From: Euglena gracilis
Taxonomy: Eukaryota; Euglenida; Euglenophyceae; Euglenales
Direction of reading: 5' to 3'
Length of the DNA: 64,000 nucleotides
Assembly: GCA_039621445.1 (NCBI GenBank)
Contig: CP154955.1
Coordinates: 56,149,453-56,213,452 of the forward strand
The notes under the pieces are model-generated. The model was given only the letters and a program-made list of their open reading frames with translations. It did not search any database and was not told the DNA's origin. Positions 42,341 to 53,455 of the stretch are shown here, piece after piece (the first letter of the stretch is position 1; each line of letters opens with the position of its first letter). The position numbers and the translations under genes were made by a program.

Positions 42341-43539
42341 TATTCTGAAAGTTCACGAGGTTCACATCATACCATTTTTTTCTGGCACACTCGGATTGAG
42401 TTCCAGCATATTTCCCTTCAAGCCTGTCACATTCCTCCTCGAAAGATGTTTTTCCGTTCAATTCCATTAGGAATTGCAATTCCTTTAGATTTGTGTCGTC
42501 CAGCGTCATCTAAAGGAATTGCAAAGGACGACCAGTCTTTTGGCTGTCCAGAAAAATTTGGAGCCACCAGGTTTTTCATCAATTGATGCGTTGCCACTGC
42601 ATTTGATGGAACCAGCCCTGCACCTGCAGGCACTGCCCCCACAGGTCGTGCACAAACCTGCCTGACATGTGTCGCATGTGATCCTGGTTCAGCGTATTCA
42701 TAGCCTTCAATTTCAACCGGATTTTTCTCGATCACAGGTAAATCGTTGTAACCAAAAAGATCAAACTCTTCGATTTCTGGGTTTCCAGCTGATTTTTCTC
42801 TCGTTTCCTTTGTCAGATCCACTGTCGCAGATTTGGCAGATTCAGCTTGCTGATTTTTCATCACCAAAAACTCAGCCTGAAATAAATCCAGCTTTTGTTG
42901 CAATTTTTTCCGCTCGTGCTGTTCTTTAAAAAGTTCACTGGACTGCTGTTGCAGTAAAACTCCAACCTGCTGTTTCATCGAATTTTCCATTTCAGCCCGA
43001 ACTTTTTCAAACTGCTCCTCCCTTTCACTCAGCCTCAACCTTTCCTGCAACATTTCACTGATAATGACCTCCAAATTCTTTCTCGTTTGCAGCCCCAACT
43101 CCCTTTGCACCTCCAACCGAATTGTTTCCTCACTCTTGTTAATCAGGTCACAGACTTTCTCAATGGGAAAAACTTTCCGACCCAGAAAATTCTCCAACCT
43201 CCCCAAACGATCCTTCAGAGCTTTGCTCTCTCGCTCCAGGGACTGTGAAAATTCCTTCAATTTCTCAGCCTGCGCCTGAAATTTGGCACACTCAGTCTCC
43301 CCCAAACCTTTGCATTGCTGAAAAATGATCCCAAAGCGTCCCTCCAGACCAGAGCTTAGCTCACCGACTGCAGATTTGACCTGATTTACAGCAATTTCCT
43401 GCTGTTTTTCCTTCTCCCCCACTTGTTGCACCACCACGTGCATCTCCCCCACAGATTTTTCCAAAGTCGACAGTTTCTGAGAAAAATCCCTCTCATTTTT
43501 TCTCAACCCCTCAACCTGGGCCTCAAAAAACGAGTTAAC
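42312..43539 (-). pseudogene. gag: B gag central part, coiled coil and capsid-like start, frame change at a hairpin
   Basis: Resumes after the A3 insertion at 43540. From NSFFEAQVEGLRKNERDF onward about 230 residues are strongly heptad-like (Leu/Gln/Glu-rich) and predicted coiled coil. A Pro/Val linker and APNFSGQPKDWSSF, a common start of retrotransposon capsid domains, follow. Exactly there a 17-bp perfect hairpin (42474-42524) sits and the open frame changes: the capsid-like continuation (LKELQFLMELNGK, ARKKWYDVNL) is in another frame at 42509-42312. A second one-base change near 42335 follows. Confidence 0.72.
42474..42524. repeat. 17-bp perfect inverted repeat with 17-nt loop in B gag
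   Basis: Left arm 42474-42490 (TTGCAATTCCTTTAGAT), loop 42491-42507, right arm 42508-42524, perfectly complementary. It coincides with the frame change in gag. Confidence 0.97.
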
Positions 43540-43968
43540 TGTGTACCAGGCACGTCCCAGCTCTGTAGGATATCTGCAGAGTGGGTTCTGTGACGGTCGC
43601 ACCACTGTGGAAACCCACAGCTGGTAAGATCGTGGCAGACCCTTCTGGGATCTGCCCCTGGACACGTCAGCACTTTTCTCTCCTTCCCCCACAGGTGGTA
43701 TTCTTTACTCTCACAATCTCCAAGTTTCACCCTTGGTTTTGTCAGAGGGAAAAACCCTCAGAACAATCAACTTTGGTCTCAGAAGAAAACTTCTGAACCT
43801 TTGCTTTGTGCTTTGCCTCTTGGGGAATTGGGAAGAAAAGGGGAAAACCACTTTTCGTTACTCCAAAGACTTTTCCCTACCATAAGTAGGCTGCGCACCA
43901 AGGCGAAAGCGAAAGGCTTTTACAGAAAGTCCCAAAAAGGGAAAAAGGGAAAGCTTTGGACGTACACT
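43540..43968 (+). repeat. A3 5' LTR (429 bp)
   Basis: One base different from 59961-60389 (near 43852: C versus G). It contains perfect hairpins at 43779-43796 (TCAGAAG / CTTCTGA, loop AAAA) and near 43745-43760. Between 43624 (CTG then GTAAGA) and 43694 (pyrimidine tract then CCCCCACAG) is a possible 71-nt intron. Confidence 0.96.
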
Positions 43969-43978
43969 TGGTAGCAGA
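43969..43978 (+). other. A3 primer-binding site (initiator tRNA-Met type)
   Basis: TGGTAGCAGA immediately after the LTR end GTACACT. Confidence 0.85.
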
Positions 43979-44034
43979 ATAGGTCAAAGATCCTACAGGA
44001 AGAAAGGCTACCAGGTAATACACTTGGTAGCAGA
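43969..44034 (+). repeat. Duplicated primer-site segment in A3
   Basis: A 56-bp segment absent from A1 and A2 places a second ACACT-TGGTAGCAGA at 44020-44034, after the first primer site. The A1/A2-like leader follows the second copy. Confidence 0.85.
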
Positions 44035-44278
44035 TTTAGGCAACGATCCTATACAGACGTTCCACACAGAGAAACTCTGTGGTTGACTGGTGGTGAGGAT
44101 CGTACTGAACCGTGAAACACGGTGAAAGTACTGTTCCTGACCCCTAGCCAACCTTTAAGCAAGGATACAGGTCTCAGAAGGCTCTGTTCGGTAATCGCCG
44201 ATACAACCTTTCTGGTCCCTGTTTCTCTGCTTATTTGTGTGAATTTTTGGGTTTTTGCCTTTTTACCCATCTCAAAAG
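44035..44278 (+). other. A3 untranslated leader
   Basis: About 244 bp preceding gag, nearly identical to A1 and A2. A pyrimidine-rich run precedes CAAAAG at the gag ATG. Confidence 0.6.
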
Positions 44279-47200
44279 ATGCAGAGCACAAGCCCCAACC
44301 CCAAATTTGATTATGACTTGTTGATGAGTTCATTGAGCAATTGTGATGAAGATTGCGGGGATTGGAACGGTTTGAATGAAACAAGTTCCAATTCCCGACC
44401 CCCCAAGCAAGAAGAAGGCAATTTGACTCATTTGTCATTGTCAAAAGGCGAAACGCCTTTATTATTGCATGGGGGTAATGAACCCTCTTCATCATCATTG
44501 TCATTGATTGTGCGGGATGTAGGTGGCAAAATGCCTTCCTCCATCCCGATTCACCCATCATTGATGCGGCGAGGGGATGAACCCCTTGCCCCCTCACACT
44601 TGGTTACTCATGTCACCCATGAACAAAGTGAGGGGTATTCGCCCTTTGCTCTGTTCACACCCAAAAGATCCCCGGTGGAAGCACCGGTGGGCCTTTTGGA
44701 GTGCAACTCGGTGGAAACACCGTGTTTTTTCCAACCCCCCCCTCAATTACCACCCCCCACACCATTTCACGCTTTGCCGGGATTACCCGCGGAAGCTGCG
44801 GTTTTCCCTGCATTGCCATGGAACCCAGATATGCGTCTGGTGGTGCCGGAAATCTCTGGTGCCGTTTCCATTGTGGAGGACTATGAGGAAGATTTGAGGG
44901 ATAACCTCACACCCGGTGATGTTTTCCGAATTCTCGGTCAACTTCCAGCGGATCACCCGCTTAGCAAGCAAATTTTGCATGTCCACCAATGCGTTGCGGA
45001 ATGCGCAACCATGCTCAACAAAGTTTTGCAGTTTGATGAGGACAATCAAAGGGTTGTCAACACCAAACTGGAATGTTGCTGGAATTATTTGCAGGAAATC
45101 GGCAAATATTGCCAACACAATTTTGAAAATGCGGGGAAAGACCTTCAGCATTTTCGAGAAAGTGTTGACAGTATTTTGCGCATCCAACTTCCACAAAATT
45201 TCCAACAAATCAGCGAAATGCTGCATGAAGCGGAAACGCGGAATGATTCCAAGTTTCTGCATGTGCAGGATGGTATGAGCCATCTTTTTGCCCAATTGGA
45301 ATCCTGTTCAACCATGTTACTGCAATTGCAGCAGCAGTTACAAGCGCAAAATGCCACCCCCAAAATGCCGGAAATCGGTAACTTTGTCGCGGTTGAGCAT
45401 TTTGCCGCACTTACCACTTCTTTCCAAGAAGCGCAACAACGGATTTTGCATCTTGGCTCGGAAATCGAGCACTTGAAGCAATTTCAAGCGAAAGTGCAAG
45501 AAAATTTTGTTCCCCGTTCGCAAATCCAGCTTTTGGAGGAACGAATTTCACACTTGGAGCAAAAATCCTGCCATTGTGCCGCAAATCAGGATGGATTAAC
45601 CACCTTGAACGCGAAAATCGCGGATTGCGCACAACGGTTGGATTTTACGCAACAACAAATGCAAACGGACATTGGCGGTATTAATGCCACCGTTGTCGGT
45701 TTGCAGGAGCATGTTTCTGCACTTTCCAAGCGAATTCCCGACATTAGTGGTATTCAAGCCGCTATTGGGGAATTACAAACCCGTTGCACCTTGTTGGCCA
45801 CCACAGTGACGGAAATCCGCTCACTACCCCCCATTTCGCGTGCTCGGATATCCGAGTCACCGGAATTTCGCTCATTTTATGACAAAGTGCTTGGTGACAA
45901 CAAGGAAACCTTGCAAGCATTTTGTACAAGTTTGCTCCAAATTGAGGAAAGCGTGAATCGGAATGCCCGATCCATGCAAGATGAGGTTTCTCGGTTGGAT
46001 GGACGAATTTCTGCGTTGTTGGAAAAGCCAACCGCGGAAAATTCGCGCACCACCGTGGAAACCCCCACCAAGTCACTCCACCAATTGCAAACCGTCTCAA
46101 ATGCAGTAAAAGCGCTTGCGGGTCAACTCCGGAATGTGGAGGAGTCCCAAGGAAATCTTGCCCAAGAATTACAATTGGTTTCTGAAAAGATGCCACACTT
46201 GGAAGATTTTTCCCGTTACCGCAAACGCGTTAGGCATTTGGAGACTGAGGTTGACCGTATTTGCGGCCAACTCCAGTTGGTGGAACATTTGGAAGAAACG
46301 GTGCATGACTTGTCCGCGAGTCTGGATAAAATGTCCACTCCGGTACCGGTTGTGCCACCATCCACCGCGGTAAGCGCTGCGGTTGGTATTCCAAATGTCC
46401 CGGAATCGCGTTCTCAAATTACCATTTCTGGAGTAGGAATCCCTACATCCACCGCGAATTTGGTACAACCACCCGCGAAAACGCGAATTGTACCACCTTT
46501 GCATTTGCCAACACCACAAACTCACTCTTCGCACGACATTTCCGATGAGGAAATTGACCCCCCACTCGAAAATTCGAGTCTCCACCAAGAAATTCAACAT
46601 TCCAACCTTGTACGAGGAATGAGCCAACACCCCACACCTGGTATTGGTCATGTGTCGCATTCGCGATCATACCAACAACCGACGGGTTCTGGAATGCCAG
46701 ACCACCCATCGGGTTTTCGGCGGGAAACCCGCCCCACTGGGAGAAGTTCACCACATTTTCCGCATTTCCCGCAGGAAAATCCTGCCAACCTTACACTTGG
46801 TGCGGGAAATCCTGCACGGGTTACACAGGGAGCGGAAAATCCGCGAAACGCGTTTGGTGTTAAGAATTACCCTGACCCAAACCCCTGGAATACCACCGAG
46901 GGTCAGCGGGTTGCTCAGAGAGACTTCAAGGGCACCATCGCAATCGCGAACAAGGTGAAGCCCCAATGGGACGGGGATCCAACTACATGGAGGCAATTTT
47001 TTCGGGACTGGGAGTACTACTGGGCACTAAAGGGACCCACCCAAGACCCGAATCCCGAGGTAGTCAAGATGGAATTCATCGATTGCCTACCGAGGGAGGA
47101 GCGAGAACGCGCACGCAATTTGGTGATACGTAATGGCGTATCATTCGATGACCTGGTTGAGCAATACGCTTCAACCAACTCAAGTCTGGTCACCAGGATT

Positions 47201-48355
47201 ACCCTGGAGAAGAAGTGGCGACAAAGCGCGCCATCGGATCGCAAATGGAAATCCATTGACCTTTGGTATGCCAAATGGTTAGCACTTGCTTCCGAAGTTG
47301 ATGAACTTAGCGAGAAGCAAATGCGCGAACAATTCGATGCGGTTTTGTTGCATTTCACACCATCCCTCGTGAAGGATATCCATCGCGAGGAGTTGGCAGG
47401 GCATGAGATGACTCTTGCCCAACGTTGGAATTATGTGTCAAAGCAACTCAAGCTCACACAAGTTTTGGGACAAATACAGTCCGCTTTCCAAACGCATCCC
47501 ACCGCGGGAATCCCTGCGGGTGCGGTTAATGCGTTGCAAAAATCACCCATGTCACCAAGATCACCCACCACGGGACCGAAAACGCGGAATCAGCGTTCTT
47601 CGGACCAGGGCACGGATAAACTGTGCTTTTTGTGCAACAAATCTGGTCACATGTCTCGGGAATGCCCGAATCCCGATGCGCGAAAGCGTATTGGAAGCCC
47701 AAGGGGCTCGACCTCCTCACGGGGATCGGGTTCCTCGGCGTTTTCACGACAATCGGGAGTTTCACGGTCTTCGGAGAACCGCTTTCGCGGTAGTAGGCCC
47801 AAGTCACCATCGCGTGATGGTCGGGAAACCCGTCCTTCTCGCGGTCGGTCACCTGGCCCCCCTGCCCGAAAACGGGATTTCAACCGCGATTCTTCACGAT
47901 CTCGTTCGCGAAGTGGATCATCCTCTTCACGCGAGTCAACGGGGAAGTCCCGATACACCGGTCATGGTCGACGGGAAACCCGTTCGCCACGACGGTTTGA
48001 CGGTCGAACGGAATACCGTTCCCCCCGTTATGCGGAATCCCGCCACAAATCCCGTTGTTCACTTTGCGGTTCCAAAGATCACCACGCATCCAAATGTCCC
48101 AGATCTCGTTCCCCCCGGCCCGGCTACGGAAATCGCGGTAAGCGCCGCGATGACCGTGGTTACTCCTCCAACCGGCAAAAGGTCGGTTTCAAGATATCTT
48201 GTTTGGAGGAGGACACCCCGGCTTCGGGCAGGGAGGGGGATGAGACCTCGGACGGGGAATTTAATGAGGCCCGAATGGCGGTGCGCTCATTGAATTCCAT
48301 CTATTCCACCAAAAAGTCCGTTGCCGGCTATGCGGCCGGTTCGGACTTGGAGTAG
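44279..48355 (+). CDS. gag: A3 gag (1358 residues)
   Basis: Intact and the same length as A2 gag. The coiled coil spans about residues 210-685 and the capsid-like domain starts near 885 (GTIAIANKVKPQWDGD). The first CCHC knuckle is at 1115-1128 (CFLCNKSGHMSREC) and the second at 1259-1272 (CSLCGSKDHHASKC). Between the knuckles is an Arg/Ser-rich stretch with RDSSRSRSRSGSSSS, similar to the RS domains of splicing factors. Several short peptides (RETR, ENP, VETP) recur and are encoded by DNA hairpins. The stop TAG (48353-48355) is followed by a stem-loop and an open in-phase path to pol. Confidence 0.94.
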   Translation: MQSTSPNPKFDYDLLMSSLSNCDEDCGDWNGLNETSSNSRPPKQEEGNLTHLSLSKGETPLLLHGGNEPSSSSLSLIVRDVGGKMPSSIPIHPSLMRRGDEPLAPSHLVTHVTHEQSEGYSPFALFTPKRSPVEAPVGLLECNSVETPCFFQPPPQLPPPTPFHALPGLPAEAAVFPALPWNPDMRLVVPEISGAVSIVEDYEEDLRDNLTPGDVFRILGQLPADHPLSKQILHVHQCVAECATMLNKVLQFDEDNQRVVNTKLECCWNYLQEIGKYCQHNFENAGKDLQHFRESVDSILRIQLPQNFQQISEMLHEAETRNDSKFLHVQDGMSHLFAQLESCSTMLLQLQQQLQAQNATPKMPEIGNFVAVEHFAALTTSFQEAQQRILHLGSEIEHLKQFQAKVQENFVPRSQIQLLEERISHLEQKSCHCAANQDGLTTLNAKIADCAQRLDFTQQQMQTDIGGINATVVGLQEHVSALSKRIPDISGIQAAIGELQTRCTLLATTVTEIRSLPPISRARISESPEFRSFYDKVLGDNKETLQAFCTSLLQIEESVNRNARSMQDEVSRLDGRISALLEKPTAENSRTTVETPTKSLHQLQTVSNAVKALAGQLRNVEESQGNLAQELQLVSEKMPHLEDFSRYRKRVRHLETEVDRICGQLQLVEHLEETVHDLSASLDKMSTPVPVVPPSTAVSAAVGIPNVPESRSQITISGVGIPTSTANLVQPPAKTRIVPPLHLPTPQTHSSHDISDEEIDPPLENSSLHQEIQHSNLVRGMSQHPTPGIGHVSHSRSYQQPTGSGMPDHPSGFRRETRPTGRSSPHFPHFPQENPANLTLGAGNPARVTQGAENPRNAFGVKNYPDPNPWNTTEGQRVAQRDFKGTIAIANKVKPQWDGDPTTWRQFFRDWEYYWALKGPTQDPNPEVVKMEFIDCLPREERERARNLVIRNGVSFDDLVEQYASTNSSLVTRITLEKKWRQSAPSDRKWKSIDLWYAKWLALASEVDELSEKQMREQFDAVLLHFTPSLVKDIHREELAGHEMTLAQRWNYVSKQLKLTQVLGQIQSAFQTHPTAGIPAGAVNALQKSPMSPRSPTTGPKTRNQRSSDQGTDKLCFLCNKSGHMSRECPNPDARKRIGSPRGSTSSRGSGSSAFSRQSGVSRSSENRFRGSRPKSPSRDGRETRPSRGRSPGPPARKRDFNRDSSRSRSRSGSSSSRESTGKSRYTGHGRRETRSPRRFDGRTEYRSPRYAESRHKSRCSLCGSKDHHASKCPRSRSPRPGYGNRGKRRDDRGYSSNRQKVGFKISCLEEDTPASGREGDETSDGEFNEARMAVRSLNSIYSTKKSVAGYAAGSDLE

Positions 48356-48389
48356 GGGAGCCCGAGGTCCGAGGGCACGGACCTCTGGG
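48353..48389 (+). promoter_or_regulatory. A3 gag TAG with stem-loop 8 nt downstream (read-through candidate)
   Basis: TAG at 48353-48355, spacer GGGAGCCC whose last three bases also pair, perfect stem 48364-48371 with 48378-48385, and outer pairs 48361-48363 with 48387-48389. A second inverted pair lies just upstream (AAGTCCG 48314-48320 / CGGACTT 48341-48347). Pol is in the same frame, 15 sense codons after the stop to its first ATG. The geometry recalls gammaretroviral gag-pol read-through, which also uses UAG followed by a structure about 8 nt away. Confidence 0.65.
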
Positions 48390-48400
48390 CTGATGAACAG

Positions 48401-51400
48401 ATGGAGGTAAGACCTGATCAACCTTACCCCCCCTGCCCATCCGCCTTCACGGTCAGTACCCGGAATTATTTCGGGTCCCCTACCCCCCACTCCACATTTC
48501 CGCTCGGAATGCTGAGCAAAGTAGGAAAGGGTTCATGGGAGAGCTGGCATGCAAACGTATTTCCGCCAGACCCTTCACTTTGCGTACCACCAATGGAATT
48601 ACTCGTCCAAGCGGAAATCCGCATTCAAAATTTCGCCACCAAAGTCAAAATTCTCATTGACACTGGTTGTCGCATTGCACTGCTCTTTCGGTTGGGGTTG
48701 ATACCGACCCCGCTCTTGGTAAGCGCCAAGAAACCGATCAAAATTACAACCGCGGATAACACCCCCATGTGTGGTGGTGATTTGGGATGTGTGCTCGAGA
48801 TACTCTTGCCCATCATTCCGAAGCATCACTCACAACCCCCACAATTACAACATTTCACCAATATTTGGGGTTACGAGTCCGGAATTCACGGGTCTGACGT
48901 AATTTTGGGATACCCATTTTTACGCCAGTACCGATTGGTTGTGGATTGCCACTCCCACGGTTTGCGCACAGCACTCACCACTTCATTGACACCCAAACCA
49001 CCATCACCGTTGTCATCCACTATGATGACCACCGCTTTGCCCACACCGTTATCCACAATGGCAACACCGTTACCCACCACACCAACAACCGTTTTCCACA
49101 CCCGGGGTACGGAGAAAGCCTCCCCCCTGCCCAATGACACACCAACATGCGTTCCACATGAGGCAGGGCAAGCGAGTAGCGGTACCCCCGCCGTTTCACT
49201 GGGTTACAAGACGAAAGCCCAAAGGCCTGAAGTAATTACGGTGTCGAGTAGTCGCCCAGCTACACCACCACTCCGTTTCCCACCAGTTGTGCCGAATCCA
49301 GGCACACCTGTACAAGACTCACCGGCTAATGCCATCGACACCCACTTTCACGCACACCCGTCATACCATCACACTTCCTTCCAATGTGTGCACTGCAGGA
49401 GAATTTCCACCCAATCGGATTTCGATTGTGGATGTTTAGTTCAAAATCCGACACTAATCGCAATTCCGAAAACGGAATCCACCCCCATGATACACTTGGT
49501 TGTAGCCCGCAATGCGCGGAGATACACCGAGTACTCCAACAACGCGGATTAGCCTCGTTGTTCGGAAACGCGAAAAGCGCGATTCCTAATTACAATCGCG
49601 ATCACACTTGGTACGGATTTGATGCGGAATGGGGAAACCCCCAACCTGTCCAAACTCCCTTGGGATTAACCCTTGTGGTAGTGGAAGACAGCCCGCATGT
49701 TTGTGGATCCATTCATTGTGTTTCTACCCTTCAACCCGAAAATCGGGTGCATGGATACGCGAAACGCGTATGGAATGCTTTCAATTTTGGTCAATATCGC
49801 ATTTTGGAACGATGGTTTTCCAAAATCGCGACATTGGCAAATTCTTTTGATTTGGCATTGGAAATCGATGCCTTTTCATCCAATGCACATGCCCGTTTGC
49901 CACGTCATTGGTCACAACACTCCAACGCATTTGATAAATTTTGGGGTGATACGGTGTTATGGATGCACCCTCCCCCAAAACTTATCGAATGTGCGGTTGA
50001 GAAAATTCTGCGGGATGAAGCCCGTGGAGTTATTCTCATACCCATCATTCCGGAAGCGGAATGGTTCACCCAACTATCGTATGTATGTTTTCATTGGTGG
50101 GATTTACCCACTAATGTACCGATTTTTGAGGATTTTTGTGGTAAAATATTACCACCCTTGCAAGAAATCATTTTTCGCGTATGTTTCTTCGATGCATTCG
50201 GAATGTCCGAATTCGCGGTGCCGAGGAAGCTCGGTAGCCCCAGGGATACCCTGGCGGTTTCCGCAGTCATCGAGAGTGCAGGTCAGCATCCTAAGTCAGC
50301 CGAATTCTGTTCGCGGATTACCCGCGAATTCCACGGTGTGCTGGAAAATCCAGTATACGCGTGCGACATCGACCACGCGATACGCGGTCCGTTCGGTGTT
50401 TGTAAGATCGAGCTTAAGGATGGAGCAAAGCCAATGCACAGGAAATTTTTTCGTTGTTCGGGAGAACGCGAACAAGCTCTCAATGAAATGATTGAGAAGC
50501 TTATTCAGCGCAAGTGGATAGTACCCTCGAAAAGCGAGTGGACATCCCAGGCATTTGTTGTTCCCTAAACCCCCAGACCCCTCAGGTCAGAAGAAATGGA
50601 GGCTGGTGCTGGATTACCGGTACCTGAACTCCCAAACAAGGGATGATCCCTTCCCGCTCCCCCTGATCGAGGATTTGATCACCAAACAATCGGAAAACCG
50701 GTTGTGGTCAATTTTCGATCTGGAGGACGGTTTTCACCAAATGCACTTACACCCTGACTCCCAACCATACACGGCATTCGTGACATCCAAGGGTGTGTAC
50801 CAATGGACGGTACTCCCCATGGGTGTTAAGAATGGCCCAGCCATGTTTCAGCGCATGATACAATGGGTTTTACGCGATTTACCGTTTGCCATTGTGTACA
50901 TTGATGATGTGCTGGTGGGAACACCACCACCATCCGCAAAATCGAGCGAGGATATCCTCGTCACACACTTCCACCATGTTTGCGCGGTATTAACCGCTTT
51001 TCAAAAACATGTGCTTTTCGCGAAAGGCGCGAAAATGCATTTGTTTCGGATTCTTATAAAATTTTGCGGGCACATCCTCAGCAATGGACAGCGGAAAGCC
51101 GCTCCGAGTAAACTCGAAGCCATTAAGAAATGGACCCCTGAGGTAATCAAAACGATTACTCACCTCAAAGGATTTTTGGGATTAGCCCAATACTACGCGA
51201 TTTATATGAAGGACTTCGCGAAAATCGCGGTGCCCCTCACCAAGCAGCTCAAAAACCGGGCTGTTGACAACACCAAAGTCATTTGGGATGACCAAATGCG
51301 CGAGGCCCTTGAGAAAATCAAGGTTTTGCTTTTGGAGAATGTTGTCCTCGAAATCGCGGACCCGTACAAACCATACGTGTTGGAAGTCGACAGCAGCGAT

Positions 51401-53455
51401 TACGCTGTTGGCGGAGTTCTTAGCCAGCATAATGCGGCGAATGAGCTCCGACCTGTGGCTTTCTTCAGCAGAAAGTTACAGGGCGACGATGGAAAAGGTC
51501 AAGTCAAATGGAGTATACGCGAGAAGGAAACCTACGCAATCGTGCTTATACTCCAGAAATTCCGAAGCTGGGTAGCCAGCAGCCTCGTCCAGATCCTCGT
51601 CAAGACCGACCATGAGAGTCTCCAACACTGGTACACCGAGGATTTGAACAAGGCCATGTCATCGGTCGGAAGGCGATGCAGATGGCATGAGTTCTTGAGT
51701 CAATTCAACCTTGTGGTTATCTATACCCCTGGTCACACACAAAAAGTAGCGGATCCGCTCAGTCGGGCCCCTTGGTATTACCCTGGGAACCCGGATGAGG
51801 GAGACGCGACTTTTCATGGAAGTCAGGAAGCTGACGACTACGCACGTCGAAACGACGCTGCGGATAATCTTTTGGATTCTTTTCCCGTTTCACAACTATT
51901 CCTGGTCGCACCAGTGCGAGGAAGGCGCCGACGTGGAAGCACGTCCGGGCCCCGGCGTATTACGCGCACGGAGTCCCCTTCTCCACTGTTCTTTCGCGAA
52001 TGGGATTATAGTCGTGATCCGGTGTATGACACCATTGTCACCAGACTTCGTAATGGCGAAGTGCTGGACAATTACACTCTTTCACCTTTACGGTTGGTTT
52101 TTCGCAATGAATCGGGTTACAAATATTGTATCCCCCAGGACCTGGTTGATGATGTGATTTTGTGTTATCACAACCATGGTCACCCTGGGGCCCCCAAACT
52201 TCTTTCGTTGGTGGGCCGCAGGTACTGTACAACCCTGAGCGAGAAAGAGCTTTACTCACGCTGTTTGCGAATAGCGCAACGGTGTCAAATTTGTCAAGCG
52301 GTAAAACCCCGCAGAGGTACCCCCCCTGGTACGATGAATTTTTTCCCCGTACCCCCTGACATTTTTACATCCCTCTGCATGGATTTTCTGGAATTGGAAC
52401 CGTGCAAAGGAACAGACGACAAAATTTACGATTACGTTTTTGTTGTCGTCTGCAGGCTGAGTGGGTACATTGTAGCCATTCCATGCCAGAAGTCAGGGTT
52501 GACTGCCCAAAGTTTGGCAGCTATATTTTTGGAGAAATGTATTTGCTTGATGGGTTTACCGAATGAAATCGTGAGTGATCAAGACCATTTGATTTCTTCA
52601 AGGTTTTTCACCACTTTGTGCGGTTTACTCGGAATCGAGCAACATTTTTCCATTATATACCGACCCAAAGGCAATGGTAGAGCCGAGGCAGCCGTGAAAT
52701 CCGTCGTGAATATGCTTCGCCTTTCACTGGCTGACTCGCGCAGCAACTGGATATCAGTTCTACCATGGTCTTTGTTTTATATCAATACCCTACCAGGGTT
52801 GGTTTTGCCTCACTCCCCCTATAAATTAGTTTTCGGACGGGACCCTCCGGCCATAGGGGATGTCCCTTCGGAGAGACCCGCCCGAACGAGTGTCAGTTGC
52901 GAGACCTGGTTTGCGGAAGTAGAAAATCTACGTTCTGCAGTCCAGAAGCGCGTCACTGATATTCATGCAGCAAAACGGAAATCGTTTTTGCAGAATTTCA
53001 AGTCACCTGTTTACAGCCCCGGTGACCGCGTGTGGGTACGGAATAGCCGTACTCGCATGCAGTCTTCCAAGCTGGACCCCCTCTGGCTCGGCCCCTGTGA
53101 AATCCTAGAAAGACTAGGTACCAGCGGGCGTTACAAGGTTGCATTACCGAATGGTGTTGAGGACGTTCATATGGACGACTTCAAACCATACCTGTCGCCA
53201 CCGGATGGGAAACCCATCCCGTGTTTGCACTTCAAACCCCGTTCCAGATTACCTGAGACGGACGACTTTGTAGTCGATAAAATTATCGATCACAAAATCG
53301 ACAAAGGTATGCACCTTTGGAAGGTCCGCTGGAAAGGGTATGGGCCCGAGGAGGACACTTGGGAGCCAGCAACCAGTTTTGTTGGGTATGTCCAGCAAGA
53401 TTGGAAGCTGTGGAACAAGAAACATAACATTGATGTTTCCATGACAAGTTTTTGA
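48401..53455 (+). pseudogene. pol: A3 pol, two single-base frameshifts
   Basis: Same polyprotein as A2 pol and nearly identical in sequence. The frame is lost at a C run at 49482-49486 (one C fewer than A2) and again at 50563-50565 (one C more). Between and after these the domains read cleanly: protease DTG near 48656, Dam-like HPPP near 49966, RT YIDD near 50899, RNase H from about 51370, integrase D/D/E near 52381, 52577 and 52685, and chromodomain from about 53260 to 53420. Both defects are homopolymer length changes, so base-calling error is possible as well as real decay. Confidence 0.9.
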
